From contig JAVHJL010000014.1 of the NCBI GenBank assembly GCA_036971715.1, positions 1-64,000 on the forward strand: DNA of 64,000 nt, written 5' to 3'. Each line of letters starts with the position of its first letter. The stretch's first letter is position 1. This DNA is from Arthrobotrys musiformis (taxonomy: Eukaryota; Ascomycota; Orbiliomycetes; Orbiliales; Orbiliaceae). Below, piece after piece: positions 21,949-36,300 of the stretch. The translations under genes and the position numbers were made by a program. Below the pieces are notes generated by a model that searched no databases, was not told the origin of the DNA, and saw only the letters and a program-made list of their open reading frames with translations.

Positions 21949-22605
21949 CTAATTATCATCATCTGAATCATGTTTATCAGATATGTTATCCTCTACTATA
22001 ATATTATTTATTTCTCTTTGTAATCTTTTTAACTCTTCCACTGATTCTCTTATATTTTCTTCAGTTTTAACTGAATTAATAGCATGTTGTACAACAACTT
22101 TTTTATCATTATTAGCCCACTCATTGTCGGCAGAAACATCCTCTGTATGTTTTATTATTTTATTTATTATATCATTATATTCATTTTTTGCTTCTTTTAA
22201 TCTTTTAGAGTCATATGGTCCTTTAATATGTTTATCAATTATATAATTATCTCTAAGATCATTCCTTAAATCTGGATTATCAATAAAATCAATATGAAGA
22301 TCCTTACTTTTTTCTCGTTCAGGTATATTTTCATCTTCTGATTCGTCATCATTAGTTCCTCCCATACTAACTTCAGGAACATTAGGATTGCTAGATTCAG
22401 ACTCATTATTCGGCAAGTCGTCGTTGTCAGAATTTGCAAGTACATAAACAATTGTAGATAATAATAATAATAACGTCTGTCATATTTTTATTTTTAGTCT
22501 ATAACTAATAAAAATTAAACTTACAATAAATAGTAATAAAAAAAGTATTTCTGCTTCTAAATTGTACTGATAAAAATATATTGGCATACTAGAATAAAAC
22601 CCCAT
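21949..22605 (-). CDS. Unknown membrane/acidic ORF behind nad6
   Basis: 218 codons from ATG at 22605, 44 nt after nad6, intact. Two hydrophobic segments (residues about 18-38 and 44-60) are followed by a long, highly charged and probably disordered or coiled domain (ESESSNPNVPEVSMGG, DDESEDENIPERE, RESVEELKRLQREINNIIVE) ending in SDDDN. No known family. It shares its plan (membrane start, acidic tail) with the ORFs at 12796-13350 and 47100-48376. Confidence 0.65.
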
Positions 22606-22649
22606 TTTAGACTCACCATCTATTATTACAGATGATGAGTGTGATGGAC

Positions 22650-23411
22650 TTACTTTTTTACGCTATTTTCAACTAATTTAAGATAATTTGAAAAAAGTAG
22701 GAATGACGCCGGTTTATTTCCTAATGTAATTATTATTGCTCCAATCATAGCGAGTAAAAGTACAATTGACATTATTAATAATCACATAGCATGGCTAGTA
22801 TATATAATATTACCTATAGCCGTTATATCATTTAATGCTCCTATGCTACTATCTCATATATCATAGCTACTATGAAAAAAATTTTTATATCAAGAAGAAT
22901 CTTTTAGAGTAAAAAAATTTAAGTTAAGAGTAATAGAAAAATAAATAATAGTCGATATAATTAAACCTAAAATCAGACTGTTAAAATTTTCAGTATGTAA
23001 TTCAGAAATTCTAATATTAATTAACATCAGAGTAAAAAGAAATAATATAGAAACAGCCGAAATATACACCAATATATAAGATAATCCTATAAATGACACA
23101 CCAATTAATAATAAATAACCAGATATAATTAAAAATAAAAGTATTAAATGTAATACAGAAATAATAGGATTTCTAGTTGTTATAACAAAAATACCTAATA
23201 TTATACTAACTATACTAATTATACTTAATCAAATAATTAAATAACCATTATTATATATTTCCGAGTAAATTGCATATAATATATCATTAAATTTAAAGGA
23301 AAAGAAAGCCAAATTATTTAGAGAAAGAATAGATAAGGGGGAAAAATTTATACTAATTGTCATTAATAATTTATAAACTCTAAAAAAAGATAAAAAAGAA
23401 ACATAAGTCAT
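22650..23411 (-). CDS. nad6: NADH dehydrogenase subunit 6
   Basis: Membrane subunit of complex I, 253 residues. Conserved blocks TTRNPIISVLHLI, GVSFIGLSYILVYISAVSIL, LMLINIRISEL and the late helix IMSIVLLLAMIGAIIITL are present. TGA codes for Trp at least twice. The N-terminus (MTYVSFLSFFRVYKLL...) is about 60 residues longer than usual before the first conserved helix; whether the extra part is translated is open. Its leader is long and duplicated upstream of the zinc-finger ORF. Confidence 0.93.
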
Positions 23412-23900
23412 AATAGTGATTTTAATTATTTAATGTTCTATAATATCATAATTATAATTATGAATAAAGAATATTAATAAATATACATTACTAAAATTAA
23501 AGATACGCATAAATTTTTAAGGTCGCCTAAGGCGATGATTAGGCGCGTATACGCCGAATCATCTTTTTTTAATTTATCATATATTTTACCTAATTATATG
23601 TAGGCTAGCTATAAAAATTTAAGACGTCTACGGATGTTAGCTGCCTGTTTCACAGGCGGCCGACTAAATTATAAAGGTAATAAATATATTAAATATCATT
23701 AAAATGATATAATCATATAAATTATTTATATAATTAATCTATATAATAAATTACAATTAATGAAATATTATATTTTTAGCATCTTTCAATTTATTTTAAA
23801 CTTTACTATCTATGGACCTTTAAAAGTGGTTTCAAATTAAAAATGTATATTAAATATATAATTTAAACAACAACGAAGGTTGAATAGTAATAAATATAAA
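23370..23900 (-). repeat. nad6 leader repeat, copy 1
   Basis: Leader and first codons of nad6, repeated at 11590-12030. Contains a GC-rich hairpin near 23530-23565, the block CCTGTTTCACAGG and the leader motif at 23866-23886. Confidence 0.88.
23866..23886 (-). promoter_or_regulatory. Candidate leader/promoter motif upstream of nad6
   Basis: Minus-strand TATTCAACCTTCGTTGTTGT, the best-conserved copy, about 470 nt before the nad6 ATG. Confidence 0.5.
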
Positions 23901-24389
23901 GGTTTAATTAAATATAAAATTTATTTTATCTATATAAAGATAATGGTGACACGCACTGATTAAAAAATTTTTATAAGGCGCGCTGCATTCTTGATAGTCA
24001 TTTATGATAATCATGAATGTTATATAAATTAAGTGGAAAGAATATATTAAAATCATCGCCGTAGGTAAAAAAAATTAAGTATTTCATTATTGGTCAATTA
24101 ATAATTTAAATTAAAAAATAAAATTTTTATTGGCTAATTAAATATTATTTATTATAATCGACGGGCGCCAAAGGCGCGCACACTGAATATTTACCAATAT
24201 ATCTCATACTTTACCGTGCGGAGTAGTAGCCGTTTTAACAAAATAGCTGCATTTTTGCTTGTTAATATTAATTCCTTACTAATTATTCGCCTTTTTCATA
24301 CATAATTTAGTTGCCTTTATTAACTCTTTTTTTTACAAATTTTTATTTCATTTTATTTGTGAATAATTTTAGGTATTAAACACTATATA
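23901..24389. other. nad5-nad6 spacer
   Basis: AT-rich, with GC-rich islands near 23975 and 24165 (GGCGCCAAAGGCGCGC). No ORF or RNA gene recognised. Confidence 0.5.
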
Positions 24390-27300
24390 TTAAATTTTTC
24401 CTTTATTTAATAATTTAAATACAGAATCACTCACTGATGAACGTAACGATTTTAAATTTATTAAATAAAATAAACTATATAACATAACAAGTATTAAACT
24501 GTTATCAAAGCTATAAATATATGGAATTGAGATATAAAAAGTTAAACCTACTAAAATATATAAAGCATAACTAGTAATAACACCAGTATCTAAACTACTA
24601 ATACTTTTTCCTAAGTAAAGAATTCCTTTTTCTAAACCGTATGGCCCTATTAATTCTAAAGAACCTCTATCTAAAAATTTAGTTGTTTGACCACCTAATA
24701 TTAGAATTTTTCCAGTTATATATTTATTGTAAAACATTTCTACAAAGAAACGTTGATTAAAGAATACAAAAATATTATATCCAAATCTTGAATATTTAAA
24801 GTTCATTAAAGATTCAGGTAAAAACTCAGAAATTATTAAAGCAAATAGTGACATAGTAATTGTAAGTACAAAAGGTAATAATTTATAAATAGTTGGTACA
24901 GAGAATTCGGTGTCAATTAATATTTCATGAGAAGGATGAATAAAGATACTATTATCTACAAAGAAATTAGACCCTAATCCAACATAAATATCTTTAGTGA
25001 TATAACCAAAGAAAATTGAAAATACAGCTAATACAATTAAAGGAATGCTAAGATATAAATCACCTTCATGAGCATTTTTGTAATATATTAAAGGTCCATG
25101 AGGATTAGATAAGAAAGTAAGATATAGAACTTTGATAGAGTAAATCGTAGTAAATGAAGCACCAATAACAGCTATAAAATAAACAGCAGTGCTAGAGAAA
25201 TAATATTGTCCATAAGACAATTCGAGTATAAGATCCTTTGAGTAGAATCCAGTCATGTACAAAGCTAATAAAGTTTATCACGAAAATATATACCATTGGT
25301 ATATTATATACTAATAATTTTAAAGGATATGATATTTTAGCTGAAGGTAAATCATAACATCGACCAAAGGTCGATGACAATGAAAATTTATTTATAATAA
25401 TTATTACAGAATTTATTAGGTCTTTCTTCCTCTATTCATACCAGATTGGATTTTTTGAATTTCCATCAGCGAAGCTGATGTTTTTAAATGCTCTTTATTT
25501 TGTACTAATCACGCTACTTTTTTGAAATCCTCAAAATCTTTAGCTTTTACCCCTATTACTGGATATTTTTCATAGAAAGGAATAATTTTTTTAATAAGAT
25601 CTGGTAATTTACTTACAATAAAATCTCCAGCCAATCCACCTGTTCTTTCTCTATATCTACCACAATTAAAATAATTTTTTATGTTTAAAAGAAGCTGTGT
25701 ATCTCTAGTATGTTGAGTAATTTGAAATACTAATTCACATAAACTTATTGAAGTTGTGGATGATTTTCTAACTCTAACCATAAAACAACCTTCACCACTT
25801 GTAAACCCTGCCACTCATTGAGGATCTGAAATCGATAGATCTTGAATTAAAGGTCTTGCTATAGGAATTACATCAGGAAAAGCCTCCTTTAATTGATAAT
25901 TAAGACCTTTGTTCATGGAGGCTTTAATACTAATTAATTTCTTTAGTCCTTCCATTGTTAAATGAGATCCTCTCATATAACCCATAGCTAATTTAAATAA
26001 CTCATAATCAGACCGTTTCTGGCTAATTAATGGGTATTTATCAAAATGAGCAATTATTACTTCTAATTCTTTAATTCCATATACTTCAAATGAGACTGCT
26101 GTAAGCCCAGCTGTATAAATCTTTCCTATACCTAAATTTAATTGAATTAATTCTAAAATAGCTTTATCCTTACTATGTAAACATATCTGGAAAGAAGGTC
26201 GGACCAATCAACCAGTTTTATATTCTTTATTTTTTAGTATAGAAACTCGAAAACAACCCTCAGCATCAGTAAATCCTGTTAGTCATCAATCCGCTAGAGA
26301 AGAATTATATGAAATATCGCTTGTATTTTTTAAAGAAAGTTGATTAATGTTATTGGAATTTGAATAACCAGTAGATAAACTAGAAAAATTTCTTTTTCTA
26401 TAGAAAGAAGCTAACCCAAATTCTTGAGTTTTATATCCTATAAATCCTATGAGCATATTATTTGAAATGAAGGGAGTCTTATTATTTGATAATTTATTTC
26501 TAAATTCTTTAGAATATGCATTATACACAGAAATAAAAATTTTGTGTAAACCACCGTCTATTCGTTGCTCTTTTACAGGCTTTATAAAGCCTGATTTAGA
26601 TTCGCGGTAATCCATTATTATTTTGCAATAAATCTTCTGATTTATTACCATACACCAATAATTACTTGGTTCACTTATATAGCTAGGTATCAGAAGCTTT
26701 AGATAATCCCCGAAATTTGATGGTTGTTCCCGCAGAAGCAGTTTCCCAAAAAGCTCAGCAGGAAATGCGACTAAACTAAGAGAAGCTATCATCATGACTG
26801 AATAAGTTAATGGTAAAATTGCACGTAATCCACCATATTTTCTAAAATCTTGATTATCAGCCATAGCGTGAATAACACTTCCAGCACCAAGGAACAGTAA
26901 GGCTTTATAGAATGCATGATTAACAAGATGAAAAAGGGCAACATTATACGATGATAAACCTACTGCAATTACCATCATTCCTAATTGCAAATTATTATCA
27001 CTTAAAATACAAAAAAAATGAATGTTTAAATGACATAATGTGGACCATTTCTTTATTAATCTTGGTATTTTTCCCATCTATCTTTAAACTTAATTCATTC
27101 ATTTAATTTTATTATATCTTTATTATTTTTGCTAATCCTTTTTAAATAGAATTCTTTTATTAAATTAACTCTTTTCATTTTTTCTGTTCTTAAAGGATAT
27201 TTACTGAAATAATTATCGATTAAATTAAATAATTCTGCTTTTCTGTATACAACATATTTAAATGCTTCAATTTTAGGACTAAGAATATCAACTCTACCTC

Positions 27301-30300
27301 CATAAATATCTATTAATGGCTCTAATAAATATTTATTTTTTTGAGATATACCTATAAATACTTGTCCAGATGATTCATTAAAATAAATTGATCCATCGCT
27401 ATCTATGAATCCACTTAATCACCCATTATTAAAAGATAAATTTTCAGAGTATTTTAATTCTATATTAAATTTAACACATAATTTATTAATTTGTAATAAA
27501 CGTGTAGGATTTCTTAAAAGTCCATTTATATCATTTATTAATAGAATTAAACCAGCTTTATGTCTTAATTTATATTTAAATGCATTAGCATTTGAAACTT
27601 GTTTTACTGTTCCACCGTATCTATGTTTTATAAGATATAGTGCTTTTTTATCTCTAGCATCCATAGTGATTTCACAACTATTGTAACCTTTTTTAGTTAA
27701 TAAAAAATAACCATCACCATCTATTAATCCAGCTAATCACTGTTTAAAAGATAAATCATTATTTATGTGATTATTGGGTATAATATCTTGTTGTTCCGTA
27801 TCATCATCTTCAAAATTATCTTTATCACTGTCATTCTCCACTTCGCTACATGAAATGGAATGAGCAGCCGCAAAATTTAATTCTAAATAATTTATATTAC
27901 TAGCAGACGTTAGAATAGAAAAACCTAAAATAATAAAAATATAATTTTTAAAGATAAATGTTAAATTAATTATTTTTAATTTAACAAAGACTAATATCAA
28001 ACGTATGGCCTCTGAGATTCCTACTAACTAATTAATTAATAATTATTTAATACATCAAACGTCAAAAGACGTAATAATTTTTTGATCTAAAGCATTATTT
28101 ATAATTTGTCTCAATGATTTTTAAATTTTATCCACTCATTGAATTTATCGAGTTGATTAACATTCAAATACCTATGATTACAACAAAGATAATAGGCATT
28201 AATTAAATTAAGTTTAGCTAGTTTGCATGATTTCAAAGGATATATTTGAAAATAATTATTTACTAAATTTAATACTTCTTTTTTTCTAAAAATAGAATAT
28301 TGAAATCCTTCTCTTTTACTAAGAATAGAAACTCTTCCACCATACAAATTTTGTAACGGATCTAATATATATTTATTATTTTGAGTGACACTAATAATTA
28401 ATTGACCTGACTTATTATCAATAAATATTGATCCATCTCCATCTATAAAACCACTAAATCAACCATTATTATAAGTTAATAATAAAGGTTCTTTAAGTTT
28501 TATATTATATTTTACACAGATTTTATTTAGTTGAATCATTCTTGCAGGGTTTCTAATATATCCATTAACATCTTCGATTAAACTAATTAAACCTTTTTTA
28601 TGTTGTAATTTATATTTTAATGCTTTAAATCCGGATATAGATTTTATAGATCCGTTATATTTATGTTTTATTTCATACAATGCAGATTTATCTTTTATGC
28701 TAGCAACTAATTTCAAACTAGGCTTACCTTTTTTGGTCAAAATAAATTGACCATTAGCATCTATAAATCCCGCTAATCATTCATGAAAATTTTTTGGATT
28801 ATCTTTTTGGTTATTAAGATTACGTACAGTACAATAAGATCTTTTATTTACTTTTGACTTAATTGTAGTTGAAGATCCTATTTTTACCTCTCTACTTTTA
28901 TTCATTGTTAGTTTAATTTGTTTAATTTTTTCTAACCCTTCCAATTCCAAATGAACTTTACTTTTAATTAATTGAGCTGCTTTATTAAAATCGATAAATT
29001 CTTTAGATTTTGATCCAATAAGTGGATACTTATCAAAAAATGGGATAATTTTTTCATGTATATCTTTAAATTTTGAAACAACAAATTCAACCGCTTCACC
29101 TGAACTCTTTAAATAGTAGTTTCCACAATTAAAATAATTCACAAAACTTTTTAATAATAATACATCCCTAGAATGTTGTCCAACTAAAAATTTTAATTGT
29201 ACTGTTCCACCTGCTTTATTGGATGAAGGGTTAATGGCTATATAAAAACAACCCTCACCGTCAACGAATCCAGACATTCAATGTGGATCAGGAATTATCT
29301 GATTATTAATCTGAGGTCTTATAACTGGGATAGTTTCAGGAAAAGCTATTTTTAACTCGTTTGATAAACCATTATTTAATACAGCTTTAATTGATACTAT
29401 TTTTTGTAAACCTTCCTTAGTTAAATGCTCTCTAGCTTTCATTAATTCTATTGCTTGTTTAAATAACTGATAGTCTGACCATTTCTGCGAAATCAACGGA
29501 TAATTGTCAAAATGATGAACAATAACTTGTAAATCTTTTAAAGAACCAACCCAATATTGAATGCAATCAGATCCTCTATCTGTCACTGTACCAACATTAA
29601 AATAATTTTGTAGATTTTCTATTAATACTTTATCCTTTGGGTGTAAAGCTATTTTAAAAACTAACTCTACAGAATAACCAGTTCTCATTTTAGAGTTAGG
29701 TCTTACATTAATAAGAAAACAACCCTCAGCGTCAGTAAATCCTGTTATGTAATATGGATTTATTTTATTAGGTTCAAAAATTTTTTTCTGCTGCGAAGCT
29801 ACAATCATAGGGCCAATTAACGTACATAACCTTAAATCCTCTGGAGTATATGAAGTTGAAATATTAGATATAGCATGAAATAATAAATCCTCCGATGCAA
29901 ATGTACAAAAAACATAATGTATTAAATAATTTATTAATAGAATAATATTAACATTTCACCTTACTGACATATTGACATGTTTGTTTATAACATCCATACA
30001 ATAGTACAATCATTTAATGAGAGATGAATTAAAAATGTTAACATTATAATGACTATATAATAAATAGTCATGAGCTTTGGTTATCTGCGAATTGGCTATA
30101 ATAAATAAAATTATAACTTCTTCGTATATAGTTCGATACCTAAATGCAATAAAATGAATTTTACATTTTTGAGCCAATTGACTCATAGTTGAATAGGCAA
30201 TAACTTTTTTTATATCTTGTTGGAATAAACCAATTAAAGAGCTAAATACTGTAGTTAAAGCTCCAATTCATAGACATAATAGTAGCGTAGTACTACTATA

Positions 30301-33300
30301 TTCAATTAATGGGGAACTACGCATAAGTAAGTAAACACCGGCTGTACATTTTTGTTGGTAATTTCCTAAGTGAAAAAAGAAATAACACACCATTACTTTC
30401 GCAATGGATCGGACCATATCTTTAACTTATTAATTTTTTTGTTAATAAATTTATTTTATTTAAACCATCTTCAGTTAAATGTTCTTTATTTAATACCAAA
30501 TTATGTATTTTACATCAATTTCTAAAAGCAAGAGATTTACTTGTTGTTCTTAATTTATGTATACTTAAATATCGTCTAATTACTTTAAGTTTAATAAAAT
30601 CAGAACAATGAAATACCCAACTTTCTATTGATTTATCATATTTAATATTATTAAGATTTTTTTTTTTGAGTATTTAGAAATACATCTCGTAAGAGCTTTA
30701 TTATGTAAAATTCATTATACTTTATTGAAAAACTTAAGTATGGTACTTTATTAAATTTATTTTTTTTACAGTTTTTTATTCTACCGTTAAAACAACCTAA
30801 CGCATCAAAAAACCCACTTATTCAACTGTTTGATAAACTAGGTATAATTAAATTATTTTTATAATTTATATCCATTTTATATTGTTGATTAAATGTGAGT
30901 AATCAATTTTCAAATTCTTTTTGTTTAGATTTAGTAGATAAATTTCCATTAAATATTGTAATTAATCTTTCAAAATTATCTTTTCCTGAAACATAAAAAA
31001 TTCCTACGTTTTTTGTTTTTTCAGCTTTAAACATAATTTTACCAAAGCCTAATTCATTTTTTTTTTTATTTATAAAAAAAAATGAGTTTGTATATCTAAC
31101 ATATCTTTTTTTATACTAAAGAAAATTTTATTATTCAATATTATAAAAGAACCAGCCCCTTCTGTAAAACCTATAAATCACTAAAAAGTTTTTATTTATT
31201 TTCTTTTTATGTAAAGGTAATAAATTAAAATAGTTATCAAAATTATAAGTTATATCGTGTATGGTCTCTGAAGATACCAATAAGACAATTATATCTTATA
31301 GTTTCTTGCTGATTATCTATTGTTATATCTTTAAATTTATTAAGTGTTATAAAATATAATTAAATTTAAAGCTTTAAGAATTCCCAGCATATAACGATAT
31401 TATAATTGTTAAATTTACATTTAACAACGGCAACAGCATTATTTTTTTTTTTATTCTAAAACCCAAAGGTTTTCTTTAATCACCACTTATAAAAGTGAAT
31501 TAAACAGGTATTATTACAAATAATTTATTATATTAAAACTTTCTGTACGTATTCATTCCATATGCTAAAATTTTTAGTTCATTTAACCCTTCGAAAGTTA
31601 AATGTCTTTTATTTTTTATGATATATATTCCTTTACAAAAATCTAAAAAATCTTTATTTTTTGCTCCATAAATAGGATTTTTTTCAAATAAAGGTATTAC
31701 AACATTAGTTAAATCCGTAATATTAGCAACAGATATACTATGCCTGTCTATACCATCCCCAGGTTTTACTACAGTACCACAACCCATTGATTCTATAATT
31801 CTTTTTAGAACCATTAAATCACGCTCGTGTTGAGTAATACGAAATTGCGGTTGACATGTAAATCCCAATTTCATTTTTGGCGCTTTAGTATAGTTTAATC
31901 CAAATGTACCATCAGCCTGTGTAAATCCCGCTATTCAATTATGATCTAATAATGTATTGCTAGGTTCAAACACAGGTTTAACAATAGGTATAAATTTTGT
32001 AGAATAAACTTCTAATATCCCTACTGATAACCCTTTAGGGAACACAGATTTTATAGATAATATTTTATAAAAACCTAAAAGAGTTAAATGTTCTTTTTTT
32101 TCAATAATATCCATAACTTGACATCATAATTTATAATGGACATATTTAGTAGTTTGAAGAGGATATTTTTCGAAATGATTTATAACGTAAACAAGTGATT
32201 TAATAGAAGATATTTCATAGTAATACATATTGCTAGATTTACTAATTGAACCTACTCCTTCAAAATACTCCTTAACTTTTTCTAATAATTTTAAATTTAA
32301 AGAATTTGCTTCAGCACATAGAGAATATACAATACTTACCTGATATCCAAATTTATTCGCAGATTTTCTTAAACGAATAGAAAAACTACCCTCTCCATCA
32401 GTAAACCCTGTAACAAATCAAGGATGTAGTTTTCCATTTATTTTAGAACTTAAAAAACGTTTATAAGTTACCCGTGTCTATCTTTTCTTTAGCATATTAA
32501 ACTTTTATTCAGCGAGGGCCACGCGCTTTCGCGCGTGCAACGCTTAAAATTAAGCTGTTTAACTTAGCAAGGACAAAAAGTTATTTTTTTATTTATAAAA
32601 ATACTGAGTATATCTTAATTGTATACGATTACCTTTATACAACAACTACCATTTACTCGATGTGCTTTACCATATAATATATGGCTTAGTTACGCGATCA
32701 CTCATTTAAGTTTATTTAATACAATAACTTTTTACCTAACCCATTATGATTAGTAATGGTACTTATTATTAAACTTTTATAAGGTGGTATTATTGTCTTT
32801 AGAGCTTTCCCGTAATTTGGTAGTTTAGTTTTTTTTCTAGTATAATATTCAGATTAACCACTAGATTTAACAAAACTTTGCTCCACTTTATTTCTAATCC
32901 TATCTAGAAGATGAATGGTTGCAGCATGAATCAACGCAGAAACTGGAGTAGGCAAAGATATGTTGATTTTTAATATAATACATTAAAAATACTCAGTTAT
33001 TTACATAACTGGTCGGACTATATCTTTATATAATTCTTTCTAATCTATTTAAATTTTTTTTATATCTAATTAAAAGATTTAATTCTTTATTTGTCAAATG
33101 TTTTTTATTCTTTATTAACAAATAACTTTTTTTTCAATTTAAATATACTATAGATTTTTTAGTTTTTAATGGATAAAGATTAAGATATTTAATTATTATA
33201 GATAATTTAGTTGTATGAACAGTAACATTACAAAGATCAAATTCAGAATGAATTTTACCTTTTAATATTTCAGCTAAATATTTAATTTGATCATAATTAT

Positions 33301-36300
33301 CATTTTTTTGAATTAAAATATAACTAAGGTTAGCTGAAATGTTTTCTTCAGGTTTATTATTAATAGTCAATATAAAACGACCTATAGCATCAGTATATCC
33401 GCATAATCAAGTATTTAATGTATTAGGTTTATTAATATTTTCTGAATAAACAATGCTAGTTTCATATTTTTTATTGAACGCTGTTAATAATAACTTAAAT
33501 TGTTCTTTGTTAGAATTTAAAAAGAGATTACCATTTATAATTGAAATTAGTTTTAATAATCCATTTTTATCTTTTACTTTATAACAATGATTATTTTTTA
33601 TTTTATCTTGAATTCTCACAACACCAAATCCTAATTTTTTCTTAATAAAAAATAAAATTTGAGCATCTTGAGATGAATGTACTATTTTAAACTCTAAATC
33701 CCCAGATTTCGTAATTATAAATAATCCTTTTCCTTCTAAAAACCCTATAAATCAAAATTTAAATGAATTATCTTTGAAATTATATACTTCACGTATAGTC
33801 TCTGAGGATCCTAAATCTTTTGTAATATTACATTTATTTGTAACATTATATTCAGTAGATCCAAAAAAATAATTAATAAAGTTTCCTGCAGGTTGTCCCT
33901 CATTTTGGATTTTTCCTAACAAGAAATAACTCTTGAGTGGACCAAAACTTAAACCAGGATTTTCTCGCATACAGTGAAGTTTAGGGAGAGCCCTTAGCAC
34001 CATATTATTTATTTTTTTTACACCTAATTTATATAACATTTAGGGTATAAAATAAGGACTTACTAAAGATATAAGTTTGTCCATACTATCTTTACTAATT
34101 CTAATTCTTCAAACCACATTACCATTAGGATTAGTACGTTTATTAATAGTAGATTTTATACCAAATTTTATATTTAAAATATTTATTAAAATTGATACTT
34201 CTTCTTTGCTAAAATTGTCTGTACAAAGTTTTACAGTATCATCCGAAAAGTACCCATCTCCCATTATTCAATGAGCTATCCCTACAGGAGTTAATAATTC
34301 TTCTATGTTGGAGGGTAAAATTTTTACAAATTTACCACTTACATTTTTATATCAAACAGCATGTAAATTAGAAATAGCTGGTAAACGTTTAGTAGAAAAC
34401 CAAACTGTGTAGGGATTTCACCAGTTAATTTAGGGTTAGGTCAAGGAGTAGGTTCTGATTCATTAGAAATAAAAGCTAAAACATCATTTTTTAAATACTT
34501 AACATAATGTAATATTTTAGCTGAAAATGTAAATTCTAATCTACCATTAATTTGCGGAGCATTAACAGGATCATATTTTATGTAACCATCCCCTAGCATT
34601 TCTCCAGTTACTACTTGCCAAACTTTTGCGGGAACAATTCATTTAGATAACTCTTCTTTACTTAAAACAATTGAACTAAAAATTCATTTATTTTTAAATA
34701 ATTTTTCTGCATCTAAATAAGCTGTTATAGTACTACGGTTAATATTAAGAACTTTCGCACATTCTGATTTAGTTTTAAAAGGAGCACCTTCCACTAAAGA
34801 TAAATTATTTATATCATAAACCCAAATAAGAGGTTTTTTAGATCCATTATCAGAATTATAAAAATTTCTTTTAAAAATATTTCTTCTATAAAAATTAATA
34901 TTATTTAAATTTAGAATATGAAAGCAAAGCGCGAAAACAAAACCCTCCCAAAGCTCACGGTATATAAGGTAAAATTACCTGCTTATGACACTTTCCTCCG
35001 ACTATACCTGTCATATAAATAGAGCTTTCGACTGTACATTTAGCAGCATTTCAGCCACCCCAAGGTGATCCAGTCTGTTACGGTATATTAAATTACCGAC
35101 GGTCTTAACTACGGAACATTTTGACCGTATTCACCTTAGTAGCTTTTAAGTCCAAAAGTATTTGGATTCTCCATATGTTAAAAATATATTTGGTTTAACC
35201 TTGCTATATTTTTGATATAAAAATTTGTGTTTTTACATTTATATGGTTCTACGATCTAATTTTGTCATTGTTATTTGATCGTTTGCGACTTTTTCATAAA
35301 GGTAATCGCCATAGGAAGTCACACGTGGAGCGGAATTTAATTTTAATAATTAAATTTTGGATTATATCTTTAATGTTATTTTTAAAATAACTATTAGCTT
35401 GAGTATAATCTCTGAGGGTTTATAATTTTATCAAAACTATCGACAATTGAATAAAATTAGAATAATTTATTCTTCATTCATTTTTCTTAAAGAATTAATT
35501 AAACTTGCTTTTTTTTTTAATAATTTGTAATCATTTTCATTTAAAACAATTTTATTTTTTCTAATTCTATAAATTTCCAATCATTTTTCAAGGGATTTAG
35601 CTTTTACTGAGATTAATTTATGAGAAGATAAATAATCAATAACAGTATTCATTTTTGAATAATTTACAACAACACGGTTATAAATTTTATTTTTTTCAGA
35701 ATACCCATTGATTAATTTACTTATATATTCAAATTCTAATTCTGCATCTTTTTGCCCCAAAACAAACCGTTGAGTAATTTTGGTTTTACTAAATGTAACA
35801 ATAAATGATCCTTCAGCGTCAATAAAACCAGCTAATCAACTATCAGTTAAGGTAGGATTAATTTTATTAGATTTTATCTCAAAATTTAAGTTATACTTAC
35901 TTTTGAAGTTTAATGCTCATTTATCAAATTGTAATTTACGTTTATGTAAAACTAAATTTCCATTAAATATCTCTATAAGTGTTTTTATATCATCCTTGCT
36001 TTTAATAAATAAATAAGCAGATTTAGCATTTGAATAAATATTTCCCATATTTAGTTGAGCTTTTATTTCATATAATAAAGGCAAATCAACAATATGTAAG
36101 TGAATAGTATAAACATTTTTGCCTCCTTTTGAAAGAACAAATGAACCGTCACCTTCACTAAATCCAATAAATCATTCTAAGAAATTTTTATTATAACGAT
36201 TTAATATATTATGATCAAAACTAATATTGTTTAACGTATTTTTTTTTTTATTAAAATCATTAATATTATTATTATCGATAGGTTGAATTGACATTATTCC

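Noticed and set aside
21983..22246. Plus-strand 87-codon frame
   Set aside because: Antisense shadow of the acidic ORF at 21949-22605; repeated S/F/L codons follow from its composition.
27405..27686. Plus-strand 93-codon frame
   Set aside because: Lies opposite an intact LAGLIDADG gene.
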